From Alphaproteobacteria bacterium (GTDB lineage Bacteria > Pseudomonadota > Alphaproteobacteria > Caulobacterales > Caulobacteraceae), in NCBI GenBank assembly GCA_018895795.1, contig JAHINZ010000277.1, positions 1 to 14,793 of the forward strand: 14,793 bases of DNA, read 5' to 3'. This document shows, one piece after another, positions 1-7,928 of the stretch. A program made the position numbers and the translations under genes. Positions within the stretch are counted from its first letter, which is position 1; the number at the start of each line of letters is the position of its first letter. The notes below the pieces were generated by a model that saw only the letters and a program-made list of their open reading frames with translations, did no database searches and was not told the origin of the DNA.

Positions 1-240
1 CAGCTGGCCTTGCTCGGCGCTGATCACCTGAATCGGATCGGGGCTGTTGAAGGCGCTGCGCTTGATGCGCGACCCGGTGACGATCAGGGCCTCGATCTCG
101 TTCGACGCGGCCGCGGCCTTCTCGTCCGTCGTGGTCAGAGGCGCGGCGGCTTGGGCGAGCGCCACGGCCGGCGCCAAGGCGCCGACGGCCAGGCCCGCGA
201 TGACGGTGGAGGCCAGAAGATGTTTACGATGGTTTGACAT
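1..240 (-). CDS. TonB-dependent receptor, N-terminal 80 residues (cut by window edge)
   Basis: This is the start of an outer-membrane TonB-dependent receptor, which would import a siderophore, sugar or other large nutrient using TonB energy; the substrate cannot be told. The reading frame is open from the ATG at 238-240 to the left edge. Residues 1-29 form a signal peptide (basic MSNHRKH, an Ala/Val/Leu core, then a likely ALA|Q cleavage). A short Ala/Thr-rich linker leads to the TonB box around residues 49-58 (IEALIVTGSR). The following SPDPIQVISAEQ is typical of the start of the plug domain in Caulobacter-type receptors. The ribosome site is weak (AGGGG about 11 nt upstream). The gene lies downstream of the terminator at 486-517, so it probably has its own promoter within 241-480. 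The family call is firm although most of the protein is missing. Confidence 0.85.
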   Translation of the reverse strand, partial: MSNHRKHLLASTVIAGLAVGALAPAVALAQAAAPLTTTDEKAAAASNEIEALIVTGSRIKRSAFNSPDPIQVISAEQGQL

Positions 241-582
241 TGCAGATAACGCCCCTGTGTTTCGGCTTACACCGGCAAACTCAACCGCTTCGACATGCCA
301 AGCGCGCGATGTTCACCTACTTTCCGGAAGAGAGCCGTTCTGACGCCGCGCCGCAACGCTGCCGTCGCCTTTCTGACGCAATTCCGCCACGGTGTGACAT
401 TCGGCACGCAGTTGCATCATCGCGCGACATGAAAGTGCGCAACGCAATATTTCAGAACAACAAGGGCCTGGCTCAGCCATGACAGCCAAAAACGGACGCC
501 GGGCTCAGCGTCCGTCTCGTCTAGGCCGCGCAAACGGGACGATTGGCCTGGAAACCGAAAGACCGACCCGCGCGTGGCGACG
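241..582. other. Intergenic region upstream of the left-edge receptor
   Basis: This 342-nt stretch holds no convincing gene. The short open frames in it lack ribosome sites and family resemblance. It contains the intrinsic terminator at 486-517 for the run of minus-strand genes to the right. The remaining 240 nt or so must carry the leader and promoter of the receptor gene ending at 240. I could not pick out a -35/-10 pair or an operator palindrome there with confidence. Confidence 0.6.
486..517 (-). terminator. Rho-independent terminator of the chrA/HhH run
   Basis: Read on the minus strand, a perfect 8-bp stem ACGGACGC/GCGTCCGT (492-499 with 508-515) encloses an 8-nt loop and is followed at once by TTTTT (488-492). 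It starts about 68 nt after the stop codon of the helix-hairpin-helix gene. It would separate that run from the receptor gene at 1-240. Confidence 0.85.
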
Positions 583-1356
583 CTAGGCTTCCGGAACCAC
601 GAATCGCTTGGCCTGGGCCACCCAGGCGTCGCGATCGGCGCGGCCCTTCAAACCCAGAAGTTGGTCGATTGACTGCAGATCCTCAGCGGTCCAGGCGGCG
701 ATCTGGCTGAAGCGGGTCACGCCCAGCTCGCCCAGCGACGCGGCCAGCTTGGGACCGATGCCGACGACGCGGGTCAGGTCGTCTTCGACCGCCTTGTCTA
801 CCTCTACGGCGACCTCGACTTGGGCCTCGATGGGGGCCTCAAGCGCGAGCGAAGGTTCGAGCGCCGCGGCCATTTCGACCGGCGGCGCGAGCTCGGGGGC
901 AGCCGGTTCGACCGCCGCGACAAGCTCCACGGTTTCGACAGGCTCGGCGGTTTCAACGACCTCAACCATCGCCTCAACCATCGACTCGGCCACGACCTCG
1001 CCGGCGGACACCACGGCGTAAAGGGTCTCGATGGTCGCCTCGGCGACAATCTCGAGCGGCTGGGTCAGAACTTCGGCGGCCAGGTCCTGGGCCGGTTCAA
1101 CGACAAATTCGGCGACGGGCTCGACCCAGGCTTCGACGGGCGGCGCCAGCGGCTCGGGGGCCAGGGCGCTGATCGCTTCAAGATTGACCGCCTGACGCCA
1201 GCGCGACGCCCACCACCACCAGGTGGCCCCGGCGGCGGCGGCGCCGCCGAACATCAGCCACAGCGGCGAGACGGCGCCGACCATCAGATAGGGCGCCGCT
1301 TCCGGGTTGACCGGACGGGTTTTCAAGTTAGCAAGGACAGGCAGGGTGGAAGCCAT
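583..1356 (-). CDS. Membrane-anchored helix-hairpin-helix protein with long acidic spacer
   Basis: This 257-residue protein has three parts. Residues about 29-50 are one hydrophobic segment ending in WWWWASRWR, a likely inner-membrane anchor. Residues 56-187 are rich in Glu, Val, Ala and Pro and contain no Lys or Arg, so they form a strongly acidic, probably extended spacer. Residues about 193-252 are a helix-hairpin-helix domain (VVGIGPKLAASL, then a second half with AAWTAEDLQSID and GLKGRADRDAWV). This domain resembles the C-terminal extension found on alphaproteobacterial NuoE and L21-like proteins. I chose the ATG at 1354-1356 because GGAG (1365-1368) sits 8 nt upstream; an in-frame ATG 39 nt earlier has no ribosome site. 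A weak promoter-like pair (TCGCAA 1412-1417 and AGCATA 1391-1396, minus strand, 15-nt spacing) would start the RNA between the two ATGs. chrA ends about 80 nt upstream, so cotranscription is possible. The function is unknown. Confidence 0.75.
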   Translation of the reverse strand: MASTLPVLANLKTRPVNPEAAPYLMVGAVSPLWLMFGGAAAAGATWWWWASRWRQAVNLEAISALAPEPLAPPVEAWVEPVAEFVVEPAQDLAAEVLTQPLEIVAEATIETLYAVVSAGEVVAESMVEAMVEVVETAEPVETVELVAAVEPAAPELAPPVEMAAALEPSLALEAPIEAQVEVAVEVDKAVEDDLTRVVGIGPKLAASLGELGVTRFSQIAAWTAEDLQSIDQLLGLKGRADRDAWVAQAKRFVVPEA

Positions 1357-1364
1357 GGCGTTCG

Positions 1365-1368
1365 CTCC
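1365..1368 (-). promoter_or_regulatory. Ribosome binding site deciding the start of the HhH gene
   Basis: GGAG on the minus strand lies 8 nt before the ATG at 1354-1356. The earlier in-frame ATG at 1393-1395 has no purine-rich sequence at a suitable distance. This favours the 257-residue form over a 270-residue one. Confidence 0.6.
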
Positions 1369-1438
1369 GGAAACTGCGATTGTGCAATGCAGCATAACAC
1401 AGATCTCGCGCTCGCAAGTGCAAAATGTTGCCTCTAGG

Positions 1439-2737
1439 TTAACCTAATCCGGCGACCGTCAGGGCGAGCGCCGCCAAGGTCATCACCGCCACCAGCGCCA
1501 GGACGGGCAGACGCAGGGCGAAGGTCAGGCCCAGGGCCAGAAGCGTCAAACCCAGGGCGACAATGTCCAGGCTGGCGGGCGCGGGGATCGTCGCGCGCAA
1601 CGGCCCCCAGGCGATCGTCCCGCCCGCCCGAAACAGCAGGTGCGTGGCGAACCAGACCGCGAGTTGGGCGATCACCCCCACGGCGGCGGCCGAGATCATG
1701 GCCAGGGCGCGGGCCGGGCGCGGTCGGCCGCGCAGGCGTTCCATCAGGCCGCCGCCGGCGAAGATCCATAGAAACGACGGCGCGAACGTGGTCCAGGCGG
1801 CCATCAGCCCGCCGATCAGGCCCGCCAGCCAGGCCCAGGGCGGCGACGACGCCTGATAGGCGCCCACGAACCCCACGAAGGTGAACACCAGCACCAGGGG
1901 CCCCGGCGTCGTCTCGGCCAGTCCCAGGCCGTCGAGCATCTGGGTGGGGGTCAGCCAGCCCTGGGCGGAAGCGGCCTGCCCCAAATAGGCCAGAGCGGCG
2001 TAGGCGCCGCCGAAACTGACCACCGCCAGGCCGCTGAACACCGCGCCCATGCGGGCGATGACCGAGCCCGGCGCCAGTCCCCAGGCCGCCGCGACGGGGG
2101 CGAGCCATAGGACCAGGCAGATCAAGGCGGTCTTCAGGGCGCCGCGACGCCGGGTCTGGTCGATCCTCGCGACCTCGACCGTCGCCCCGCCGCCCAGCAG
2201 CCAACCCACCGTGCCGGCCGCCAGGATCAGCAGGGGGAACGGCGCGCTGGTGAAGCTCAACAGGATGAAGGCCGCGACGGCGACCAGCAGGCCCGCGCCG
2301 TCGCGCAGGATCCGGCCGCCGATCCGCACCAGCGCCTGGGCCACCAGGGCGACGACGGCCGCCTTGAGGCCCAGCAGCACCGGCCCGGCCCATTCCGATC
2401 GTCCGTGAACGACGTAAAGCGCCGACAGGGCCAGCATGATCGCCAGGCCCGGCAGCACGAACAACAGCCCCGCCGCCACGCCGCCGCGCACGCCGTGCAG
2501 CCGCCACCCCAGCCAGACGGCGAGCTGCTGGGCCTCGGGGCCCGGCAACAGCATGCAAAAGCTCAAGCCATGCGCGAACTCGGCCTCATCGACCCAGGCC
2601 TTGTCCTCGACGACGGCCTTGTGCAGCAGGGCGATCTGACCGGCGGGACCGCCAAAGCCCAGGCAGCCGATCTTCAGCCAGACCCGCAAGGCTTCGCCAA
2701 AGCTCGGCGCCGGTCCGGTCACGCCCCGGTGCGCCAC
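1439..2737 (-). CDS. chrA: Chromate ion transporter family protein ChrA
   Basis: This is an inner-membrane transporter of the CHR family, whose characterised members export chromate by the proton motive force; some homologues do not confer resistance. The 432 residues match the usual two-domain long form. The N-terminal CHR domain carries GFGGPAGQIALLHK near residues 27-40, a W-E-F-A region and QQLAVWLG following LLPGPEA. The second half repeats the pattern with SFGGAYAALAYL and TTPGPLVLVFTFVGF. Many hydrophobic helices follow, ending in alternating Leu/Ala segments. The longest frame starts at a GTG (2735-2737) and overlaps rlmJ by 19 nt. An in-frame GTG five codons later (2720-2722) overlaps the rlmJ stop as GTGA, the usual geometry of translational coupling, and may be the true start (427 residues). 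It follows the WYL regulator and rlmJ in one run. Confidence 0.9.
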   Translation of the reverse strand: MAHRGVTGPAPSFGEALRVWLKIGCLGFGGPAGQIALLHKAVVEDKAWVDEAEFAHGLSFCMLLPGPEAQQLAVWLGWRLHGVRGGVAAGLLFVLPGLAIMLALSALYVVHGRSEWAGPVLLGLKAAVVALVAQALVRIGGRILRDGAGLLVAVAAFILLSFTSAPFPLLILAAGTVGWLLGGGATVEVARIDQTRRRGALKTALICLVLWLAPVAAAWGLAPGSVIARMGAVFSGLAVVSFGGAYAALAYLGQAASAQGWLTPTQMLDGLGLAETTPGPLVLVFTFVGFVGAYQASSPPWAWLAGLIGGLMAAWTTFAPSFLWIFAGGGLMERLRGRPRPARALAMISAAAVGVIAQLAVWFATHLLFRAGGTIAWGPLRATIPAPASLDIVALGLTLLALGLTFALRLPVLALVAVMTLAALALTVAGLG

Positions 2738-3546
2738 ACCCGCGCCGCGCCGCCCTTTTGACCAAGGCGTTCGACGATCCAGTCGGTGGCCGCCCGCACG
2801 GCGGATTCAACCTCGCGCGGGGCCCCGACCAGGACCATGGCGCTGCCGTTCATCTTCATGGGGTCCAGCAAGGGCCGAAGTCGGACCTCGGCGATCAGGG
2901 CGTCGTCCGTGACGGTTTCCAGCCCGCGGATGAAGGCGTCGAAGGTCTCCAGGTCCTTCAGCGGCGTCCAGACCGCCAGCACGGCGGCCGGGTCCTGGCG
3001 CAAGGCCTGACGGGTGACCTCGACGATGCGGGCATAGTCATCGGGCCGCTCGAAAGGCGGGTCGATAAGGATGAAGGGCCGCCCTCCCCGCCCCCCCTTG
3101 GTCAACACGGCGTCATAGCCATCGACGCGCAGGGCCTGGGCGAAGGCGTAGGGCGCCAGAGAGCGCCGCAACAGCTCGAAGTCGTCCTCGCGCAGTTCGC
3201 AGGCGACATAGCGATCCTCGCGACGCAGCGCCCCCGCGATCAGCAGCGGCGAGCCGGGATAGAGCGGCCCATCGGCCCCGCGGTTCAGGGCGCGAACGGC
3301 CGCCACCAGGGGCGCGAACACCGCCGGCGCGTCGGTCGATGACAACAGCCGGAAGATCCCCGCCTCGGCCTCGCCCGACCGCCGGGCCATCTCGCCGCTC
3401 AGGTCATAGCCGCCGGCGCCGGCGTGGGTGTCGATCACCGACAGGGCCGGGCTCTGGGTTTTCAGCGTCTCCAGCAAGGCCAGCAGGATGGCGTGCTTCT
3501 GCAGGTCGGCGAAGTTTCCCGCGTGATAGGCGTGGCGATAGTTCAT
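2719..3546 (-). CDS. rlmJ: 23S rRNA (adenine-2030-N6)-methyltransferase RlmJ
   Basis: RlmJ methylates N6 of A2030 of 23S rRNA from S-adenosylmethionine, acting on RNA before full 50S assembly (known from E. coli YhiR). The 275-residue length fits the family. The diagnostic N-terminus MNYRHAYHAGNFADLQKH (1-18) is intact. VIDTHAGAGGYDL (37-49) is the SAM-binding motif I, and ILIDPPFE (159-166) is the catalytic motif IV (DPPF, equivalent to DPPY/F of N6-adenine methyltransferases). The ATG overlaps the stop of the upstream WYL regulator as ATGA (3543-3546), and its own TGA overlaps the start of chrA. All three are therefore probably translated from one mRNA. Nothing suggests damage. The pairing with a chromate transporter and a regulator has no obvious functional meaning. 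Confidence 0.94.
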   Translation of the reverse strand: MNYRHAYHAGNFADLQKHAILLALLETLKTQSPALSVIDTHAGAGGYDLSGEMARRSGEAEAGIFRLLSSTDAPAVFAPLVAAVRALNRGADGPLYPGSPLLIAGALRREDRYVACELREDDFELLRRSLAPYAFAQALRVDGYDAVLTKGGRGGRPFILIDPPFERPDDYARIVEVTRQALRQDPAAVLAVWTPLKDLETFDAFIRGLETVTDDALIAEVRLRPLLDPMKMNGSAMVLVGAPREVESAVRAATDWIVERLGQKGGAARVWRTGA

Positions 3547-4556
3547 GTCTGGCGCGGACTCCCGGCAACAGCGCCTGCTCTATCATGGGCGGCCAAGGCC
3601 CGCCGCAGTTCCTCGACCATGATCTGGCGCAGGCTGGGCGGCGAGACGATCTCGACCCCGTCGCCCCAGGTGAACAGGTGCCAGGCCAGTTCCAGCATGC
3701 CGGCGGCGCGGAACGCCACGATCACCGAGCCGTCGGGCTCGGGCCGCACGATCTGGCTGGCATGGAACCGCCAGCGCATCGCGTCCTCGGCCCGATCGGG
3801 CCGGATACGCAACACCACGTCCTCGACGGCCCCATGATAGATGCCGAAGCTCTCGTCGGCGAAGGCCTGCAGGGAGAAGTCTTCCGGCGGCGGGGCGGCG
3901 CGGTCCAGCACCCGCAGGGCCTTCATCTTGTCCAGCCGCCAGGAGCGCGGGCGCGGATCGTCGCCCTCCAGCGCCACCAGATAGTTGCTGCGCGCGAACA
4001 GAATGCCCAGCGGCGTCACCTCGCGGGTGCGGCCCGGCGTGCTGCCGCCGTCATAGCGGAACGCCAGGGCGCTGAGCCCCTTGATCGCCGTACGGATCGC
4101 GGCCAGGGCGGTCTCGTCCTCATAGGGGCGCGGCCCGGCGTGGACGGCGATGGTCTCGGCCTGGACCAGGGCCTCGACATCCGGGGCCACCTTGCGCCGC
4201 GCCGCGCCGCGCAGGGCCGACAGCAGCTTGCGCTCAAGCGCGAACAGCGACGAGGCCCGCCCCTCGGCGCCCGAGGCCTTGTAGGAGTCCGCCGCCGTCC
4301 GCAGCGCCGCCAACTCCTCGGCGGTCGGGGTCTGGAACAGACCGTCCAGACCGGCCGGGATACGAAACCGCCGGGTGGGCGGGTCTTCGACCACCTCCAT
4401 CTGGGGAAAGGCGGCCCAGACCGCGTCGCGCATGCGCTCGGCCGTCCGCCGGCCCACGTCCAGGGCCCGGGCCATCTCATCCAGGGTCAGGCCCTCGGCC
4501 GATCCGGCCAACATCCGGGCCAGATCCAGGAGCCGTGCAGCTTTTTCGTGCCTCAT
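3543..4556 (-). CDS. WYL-domain transcriptional regulator (YafY type)
   Basis: This 337-residue protein has the standard layout of bacterial WYL regulators. An N-terminal winged helix-turn-helix (about 1-65) has LTLDEMARALDVGRRTAERM as the helix-turn-helix. A helical linker is followed by the WYL domain (about 150-220) with LAFRYDG, TPLGILFARSNYLVALEG and SWRLDKM. A C-terminal WCX-type extension (about 245-325) ends in TWGDGVEIVSPPSLRQIM. WYL domains are ligand-sensing modules, and known examples bind nucleic acids or nucleotides. The start ATG has GGAG 6-9 nt upstream. The stop overlaps the rlmJ start (ATGA), so the regulator leads a coupled run with rlmJ and chrA and may control it. A 71-nt gap separates it from a divergent small gene. 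The ligand and targets are unknown. Confidence 0.88.
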   Translation of the reverse strand: MRHEKAARLLDLARMLAGSAEGLTLDEMARALDVGRRTAERMRDAVWAAFPQMEVVEDPPTRRFRIPAGLDGLFQTPTAEELAALRTAADSYKASGAEGRASSLFALERKLLSALRGAARRKVAPDVEALVQAETIAVHAGPRPYEDETALAAIRTAIKGLSALAFRYDGGSTPGRTREVTPLGILFARSNYLVALEGDDPRPRSWRLDKMKALRVLDRAAPPPEDFSLQAFADESFGIYHGAVEDVVLRIRPDRAEDAMRWRFHASQIVRPEPDGSVIVAFRAAGMLELAWHLFTWGDGVEIVSPPSLRQIMVEELRRALAAHDRAGAVAGSPRQT

Positions 4557-4627
4557 ACGTTCTCCATACGACCGATTCTGGCGCAGAGCACGCGCAAACA
4601 GGTGCGGTCCACATCAAGGAGACGCTC

Positions 4628-4972
4628 ATGTCCCGTTTCGCCTGCCCCGCCTGGGCCATCGCCCCCGTCAACGCCCCGATGATCTCGGCCGTGCTGGCCT
4701 TCGCGGACATCCACCGGGACCTGGGCGCCGGCCGCACTTTGATGCGCATCAGCGCCGAGCGCGCCGCCCGCGCCGACGTCATTCTTCTGCTGGGCCGGGA
4801 CGCCGAACGCGTGGTGGATCTGGGCCTGGTCTGGAATGACCGCGAGGATCAGATCATCCGGGTCATCGACGACGCCGAACGGCGCGACTCGCGTCTGGCC
4901 GCCTGGGAAGACGCCTATGATCTGTTTGAATCCGAGGCGGCAGAGCCGGTCGCCCACCGCCTCGTGGCCTGA
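4628..4972 (+). CDS. Hypothetical protein, 114 residues
   Basis: I do not recognise this protein. The frame is open further upstream, but the ATG at 4628-4630 is chosen because a strong AAGGAG (4616-4621) lies 6 nt before it. The product starts MSRFACPAWAIAPVNAP. It then has a mainly helical, charged body (ADIHRDLGAGRTLMRISAERAARADVILLLGRDAERVVDLG) and ends in an acidic tail with ESEAAEPVAH. There is no signal peptide, no membrane segment and no metal-binding cluster. It is probably cytoplasmic. The gene diverges from the WYL regulator over 71 nt, so the two could share control, a common arrangement for a regulator and its target. That link is inference only. Confidence 0.7.
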   Translation: MSRFACPAWAIAPVNAPMISAVLAFADIHRDLGAGRTLMRISAERAARADVILLLGRDAERVVDLGLVWNDREDQIIRVIDDAERRDSRLAAWEDAYDLFESEAAEPVAHRLVA

Positions 4973-5257
4973 TTACGCCGCGTCAGGCGCGGCCCGCCGC
5001 GCCTTCAGAGAGCTCCGTTCTGCCTAAAAATGCGGTCTCGACGCTCCCCAAAGGGGCGCCGAGGCCGTCGCGCGCGCTTGTGACGACTTCTTGACGCCGC
5101 CCCCATTGCCGAACCCGACATCTTCGCACCACGCTGAATTCGCCGGAAAAGTCCGTGCGAAATTCGCGTCATTATCAAAAATAAGAAAAGATCGGGAGAT
5201 AAACGTCGTGGAGGGTGAATCAATCTTGAATTGAAGAACAACACGAGGGGGCTCTTT
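4973..5257 (+). promoter_or_regulatory. Leader/promoter region of the TonB-dependent receptor
   Basis: This 285-nt stretch has no credible gene. Right after the 4628-4972 gene there is an 8-bp GC stem (4985-4992 with 4997-5004) lacking a T-run, at best a weak transcript end. An imperfect hairpin spans 5136-5165: GAATTCGC and CGGA pair with TCCG and GCGA-ATTC around an AAAG loop, with two single-base bulges. It is followed by an unusually AT-rich run (5170-5215) for this genome. The promoter of the receptor should lie here, but I could not assign -35/-10 boxes. A strong ribosome site (GAGGGGG, 5245-5251) ends the region. Confidence 0.45.
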
Positions 5258-7906
5258 ATGAATCGGCACTTTAAGACGACTCTGCTCGCAGGCATTTCTG
5301 CGATGTGCGTTACTCTAGGATATTCAGTCTCGGCGTTCGCCGCCGATGCGCCGGCGGATCCCGCGGCCGACACTGTTTCCGAAATCGACACCCTGGTCGT
5401 CACGGCGCGCGGCAAGCCCCGCACTGTTCTGGACTCGGCCGTTCCCGTGGACTCGTTCAGCGAAGGCGACCTGAAGTCCGCGGCCTTTACCGACACCAAC
5501 GACATTCTCAAGTCGCTCGTCCCGTCCTACACCCTGGCCCGCGAACCGATCTCGGACGGCGCGACCTTCGTCCGACCCGCCAGCCTGCGCGGCCTGCCAA
5601 CCGACAAGACCCTGTTCATGGTCAACGGCAAGCGCCGGCACCGTTCAGCCCTGGTCAGCATCGGCGGCACCGGCTCGCAGGCGCCCGACGCCGCCACCAT
5701 TCCCGCCTCGGCCCTCAAGAACGTCGTCGTCACCCGTGACGGCGCCGGCGCGCAATACGGTTCGGACGCCATCGCCGGCGTCATCGACTTCCAGCTGAAG
5801 GACAGCCCCAGCGGCGGTTCGCTGGTGGCGCAGTACGGCCAGTTCTATCTGGGCGACGGCGAAGACGTGATGATCACCGGCAATCTGGGTCTGCCGATCG
5901 GCGACAAGGGCTTCGTCAACAGCACCTTCGAATATACCAGCCAGAACCAGGTCAACCGCGGCAAGCAGTACTGCAACAAGGGCATCCCGAACCAGTCGGC
6001 GGGCTTCTGCGTGGCCGACTACGCCGCGACCAATCCGGCCTACGGCGCCCTGATCCACGACTATGTGCAAAAATGGGGTCAGCCTGACGCCAAAGCCCTG
6101 AGGGGCGTGGTCAATGCCGGCTACGACATCACCGACACGATGTCGGTCTATGCCTTCGCCAACTACTCCAAGAGCAGCGCGACCGAGTACTTCAACTATC
6201 GTCCGCCGGTCAGCAACGCGGTCAACGCCACGCCGATCCGCCTTCAGGACGGCAGCACCTTCCTGTTCAGCTCGATCTTCCCGGCCGGCTTCACGCCGAT
6301 GTTCGGCGGCGACGTCACCGACTACAGCCTGGCCGGCGGCCTGAAGGGCAAGCTCAGCAGCGGCGTCACCTACGATCTGAGCGGTCGTTACGGCACCGAC
6401 AAGATCGCCTATTCGATCTGGGACACGGTCAACCCGTCCATGGGTCCGGCCTCGCCGAAGAAGTTCTATGACGGCTCGCTGATCTCGACCGAATCCGCCG
6501 CCAATGCCGACTTCGCCTATGACTGGGCGCTGGCCGGCATCAGCACCCCGGTCACGATCAATTTCGGCGCCGAATACCGCAAGGAAGGCTACGAGATCAC
6601 CCCGGGCGATAAGGCGTCCTACACCGCCGGGACCTATGCCGTTCCCAACGCCTATGGCTTCTGTAACACCACCACCCACACGGCCACCGCCGCGGGTCTG
6701 GCCCTGCCCGCCACGGCCGGTCTGAACTGCGCCAACTACAAGTCCGACGCCACGGACGGCTTCGCCGGCATCGATCCGACCTACAACGCCCTGGGCGTCG
6801 GTTCCAACGGCTTCCCAGGCAATCCGCCGTCCTATTCGGGCAAGCTGACCCGCGACTCCTACGCCGCCTATGCCGAAGCCTCGGCCAATGTCACCGAGGC
6901 CTGGTTCCTGGACGGCGCCGTGCGCGGCGAGCACTTCTCGGACTTCGGCAGCACCTGGAACGGCAAGGTCGCCACCCAGTACAAGATCAACGACTCGTTC
7001 GGCATCCGCGCCTCGGCCGGTTCGGGCTTCCGCGCCCCCACCCCCGGTCAGTTGTTCACCACCAACGTTTCGACGCGGGTTGAGAACGGCGCGATCATCG
7101 CCTCGGGCCTGTTCCCGGCGACCAACCCGGTGGCCCAATACATGGGCGCCAAGGCGCTGAAGCCTGAAAAGTCGTTCAACCTGGCGGCCGGCTTCACCGC
7201 CTCGCTGTTTGACGGCCTGAGCCTGACCGTCGACCTCTACAGCATCGCCATCAAGGACCAGTTCTACGCGACCAGCGCGATCACGGTGACCCCGTCGATC
7301 AAGGCCGCCCTGATCGCCGCGGCCATCCCGGGCGCGGACACCATCGGCCAGGTGCAGTTCTTCCAGAACGCCTTCGACTCCAAGACCTTCGGCGTCGACG
7401 TCGTCGCCACCTACAAGAAGAACTGGGAAAATGGTCAGTCGACCAGCTTCACGGCCAGCGGCAACTGGAACAGCTTCGTCATCGACAAGGTCAACAAGCC
7501 GACGGCCAATTCGTCCGGCGCGACCTACAGCTTCTTCGACGGCGAAGCGGTCTATGACTTCAAGCACGCCGCGCCGCGCTGGAGGAGCACGCTGTCGGCC
7601 ACCCACGAGATCGGCAAGTTCAAGATCCTGGGCCGCGCCAACATCTATGGCCCCTACAAGAACATGTTCAGCGTCAGCAATCCGGTGATCCAGTCGTGGG
7701 ATCCGGAACTGATGTTCGACACGGAAATCACCTACAAGGCGACCGACACCTATTCGGTCGCCGTGGGCGCCCGGAACCTGTTCGCCAACTATCCCGATCC
7801 CGACAAGACCGGCGAGTCGGCCACCAACGGCCGCCTCTATCGCTCGGACTCGATCGTCGATTGGCAAGGCGGCTTCTGGTACGCCAAGATCTCGGCCACC
7901 TTCTAG
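5258..7906 (+). CDS. TonB-dependent receptor, complete
   Basis: This 882-residue outer-membrane receptor would take up a nutrient into the periplasm with TonB/ExbBD energy; the substrate is not evident. The ATG at 5258-5260 follows GAGGGGG (5245-5251) and begins a proper signal peptide (1-28, cleavage near AFA|AD), so the longer upstream frame is rejected. The TonB box is IDTLVVTA (43-50). The plug domain (about 55-180) has SLRGLPTDKTLFMVNGKRRHRS and VVVTRDGAGAQYGSDAIAGVIDF. The rest is a beta-barrel with FGIRASAGSGFRAPTPGQLF and a C-terminal ISATF, the aromatic end required for outer-membrane assembly. Two closely spaced Cys pairs, C239/C251 and C469/C491, probably form disulfides in external loops. 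It is a single-gene unit ending at the hairpin 7929-7960. No transporter or enzyme gene beside it hints at the ligand. Confidence 0.95.
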   Translation: MNRHFKTTLLAGISAMCVTLGYSVSAFAADAPADPAADTVSEIDTLVVTARGKPRTVLDSAVPVDSFSEGDLKSAAFTDTNDILKSLVPSYTLAREPISDGATFVRPASLRGLPTDKTLFMVNGKRRHRSALVSIGGTGSQAPDAATIPASALKNVVVTRDGAGAQYGSDAIAGVIDFQLKDSPSGGSLVAQYGQFYLGDGEDVMITGNLGLPIGDKGFVNSTFEYTSQNQVNRGKQYCNKGIPNQSAGFCVADYAATNPAYGALIHDYVQKWGQPDAKALRGVVNAGYDITDTMSVYAFANYSKSSATEYFNYRPPVSNAVNATPIRLQDGSTFLFSSIFPAGFTPMFGGDVTDYSLAGGLKGKLSSGVTYDLSGRYGTDKIAYSIWDTVNPSMGPASPKKFYDGSLISTESAANADFAYDWALAGISTPVTINFGAEYRKEGYEITPGDKASYTAGTYAVPNAYGFCNTTTHTATAAGLALPATAGLNCANYKSDATDGFAGIDPTYNALGVGSNGFPGNPPSYSGKLTRDSYAAYAEASANVTEAWFLDGAVRGEHFSDFGSTWNGKVATQYKINDSFGIRASAGSGFRAPTPGQLFTTNVSTRVENGAIIASGLFPATNPVAQYMGAKALKPEKSFNLAAGFTASLFDGLSLTVDLYSIAIKDQFYATSAITVTPSIKAALIAAAIPGADTIGQVQFFQNAFDSKTFGVDVVATYKKNWENGQSTSFTASGNWNSFVIDKVNKPTANSSGATYSFFDGEAVYDFKHAAPRWRSTLSATHEIGKFKILGRANIYGPYKNMFSVSNPVIQSWDPELMFDTEITYKATDTYSVAVGARNLFANYPDPDKTGESATNGRLYRSDSIVDWQGGFWYAKISATF

Positions 7907-7928
7907 AGCCAAGATCCAGACAACACGG

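Noticed and set aside
820..1437. 205-residue plus-strand open frame with repeated FDR/GLD/RLG patterns
   Set aside because: The repeats mirror the Glu/Val/Ala-rich spacer of the minus-strand HhH protein; no start signal or known domain.
3339..4682. 447-residue plus-strand open frame across rlmJ and the WYL regulator
   Set aside because: Arg/Gly/Gln-rich low-complexity translation without family signals; both real genes on the other strand are well supported.
4985..5004. 8-bp GC hairpin after the 4628-4972 gene as a terminator
   Set aside because: No T-run follows the stem; GC-rich hairpins of this size are frequent in such DNA.
5645..7912. 755-residue open frame antisense to the TonB-dependent receptor
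   Set aside because: GC-rich codon bias removes stops from this antisense frame. The product is Gly/Val/Arg/Asp-rich with no domain, while the sense frame has a full receptor with signal peptide and C-terminal motif.
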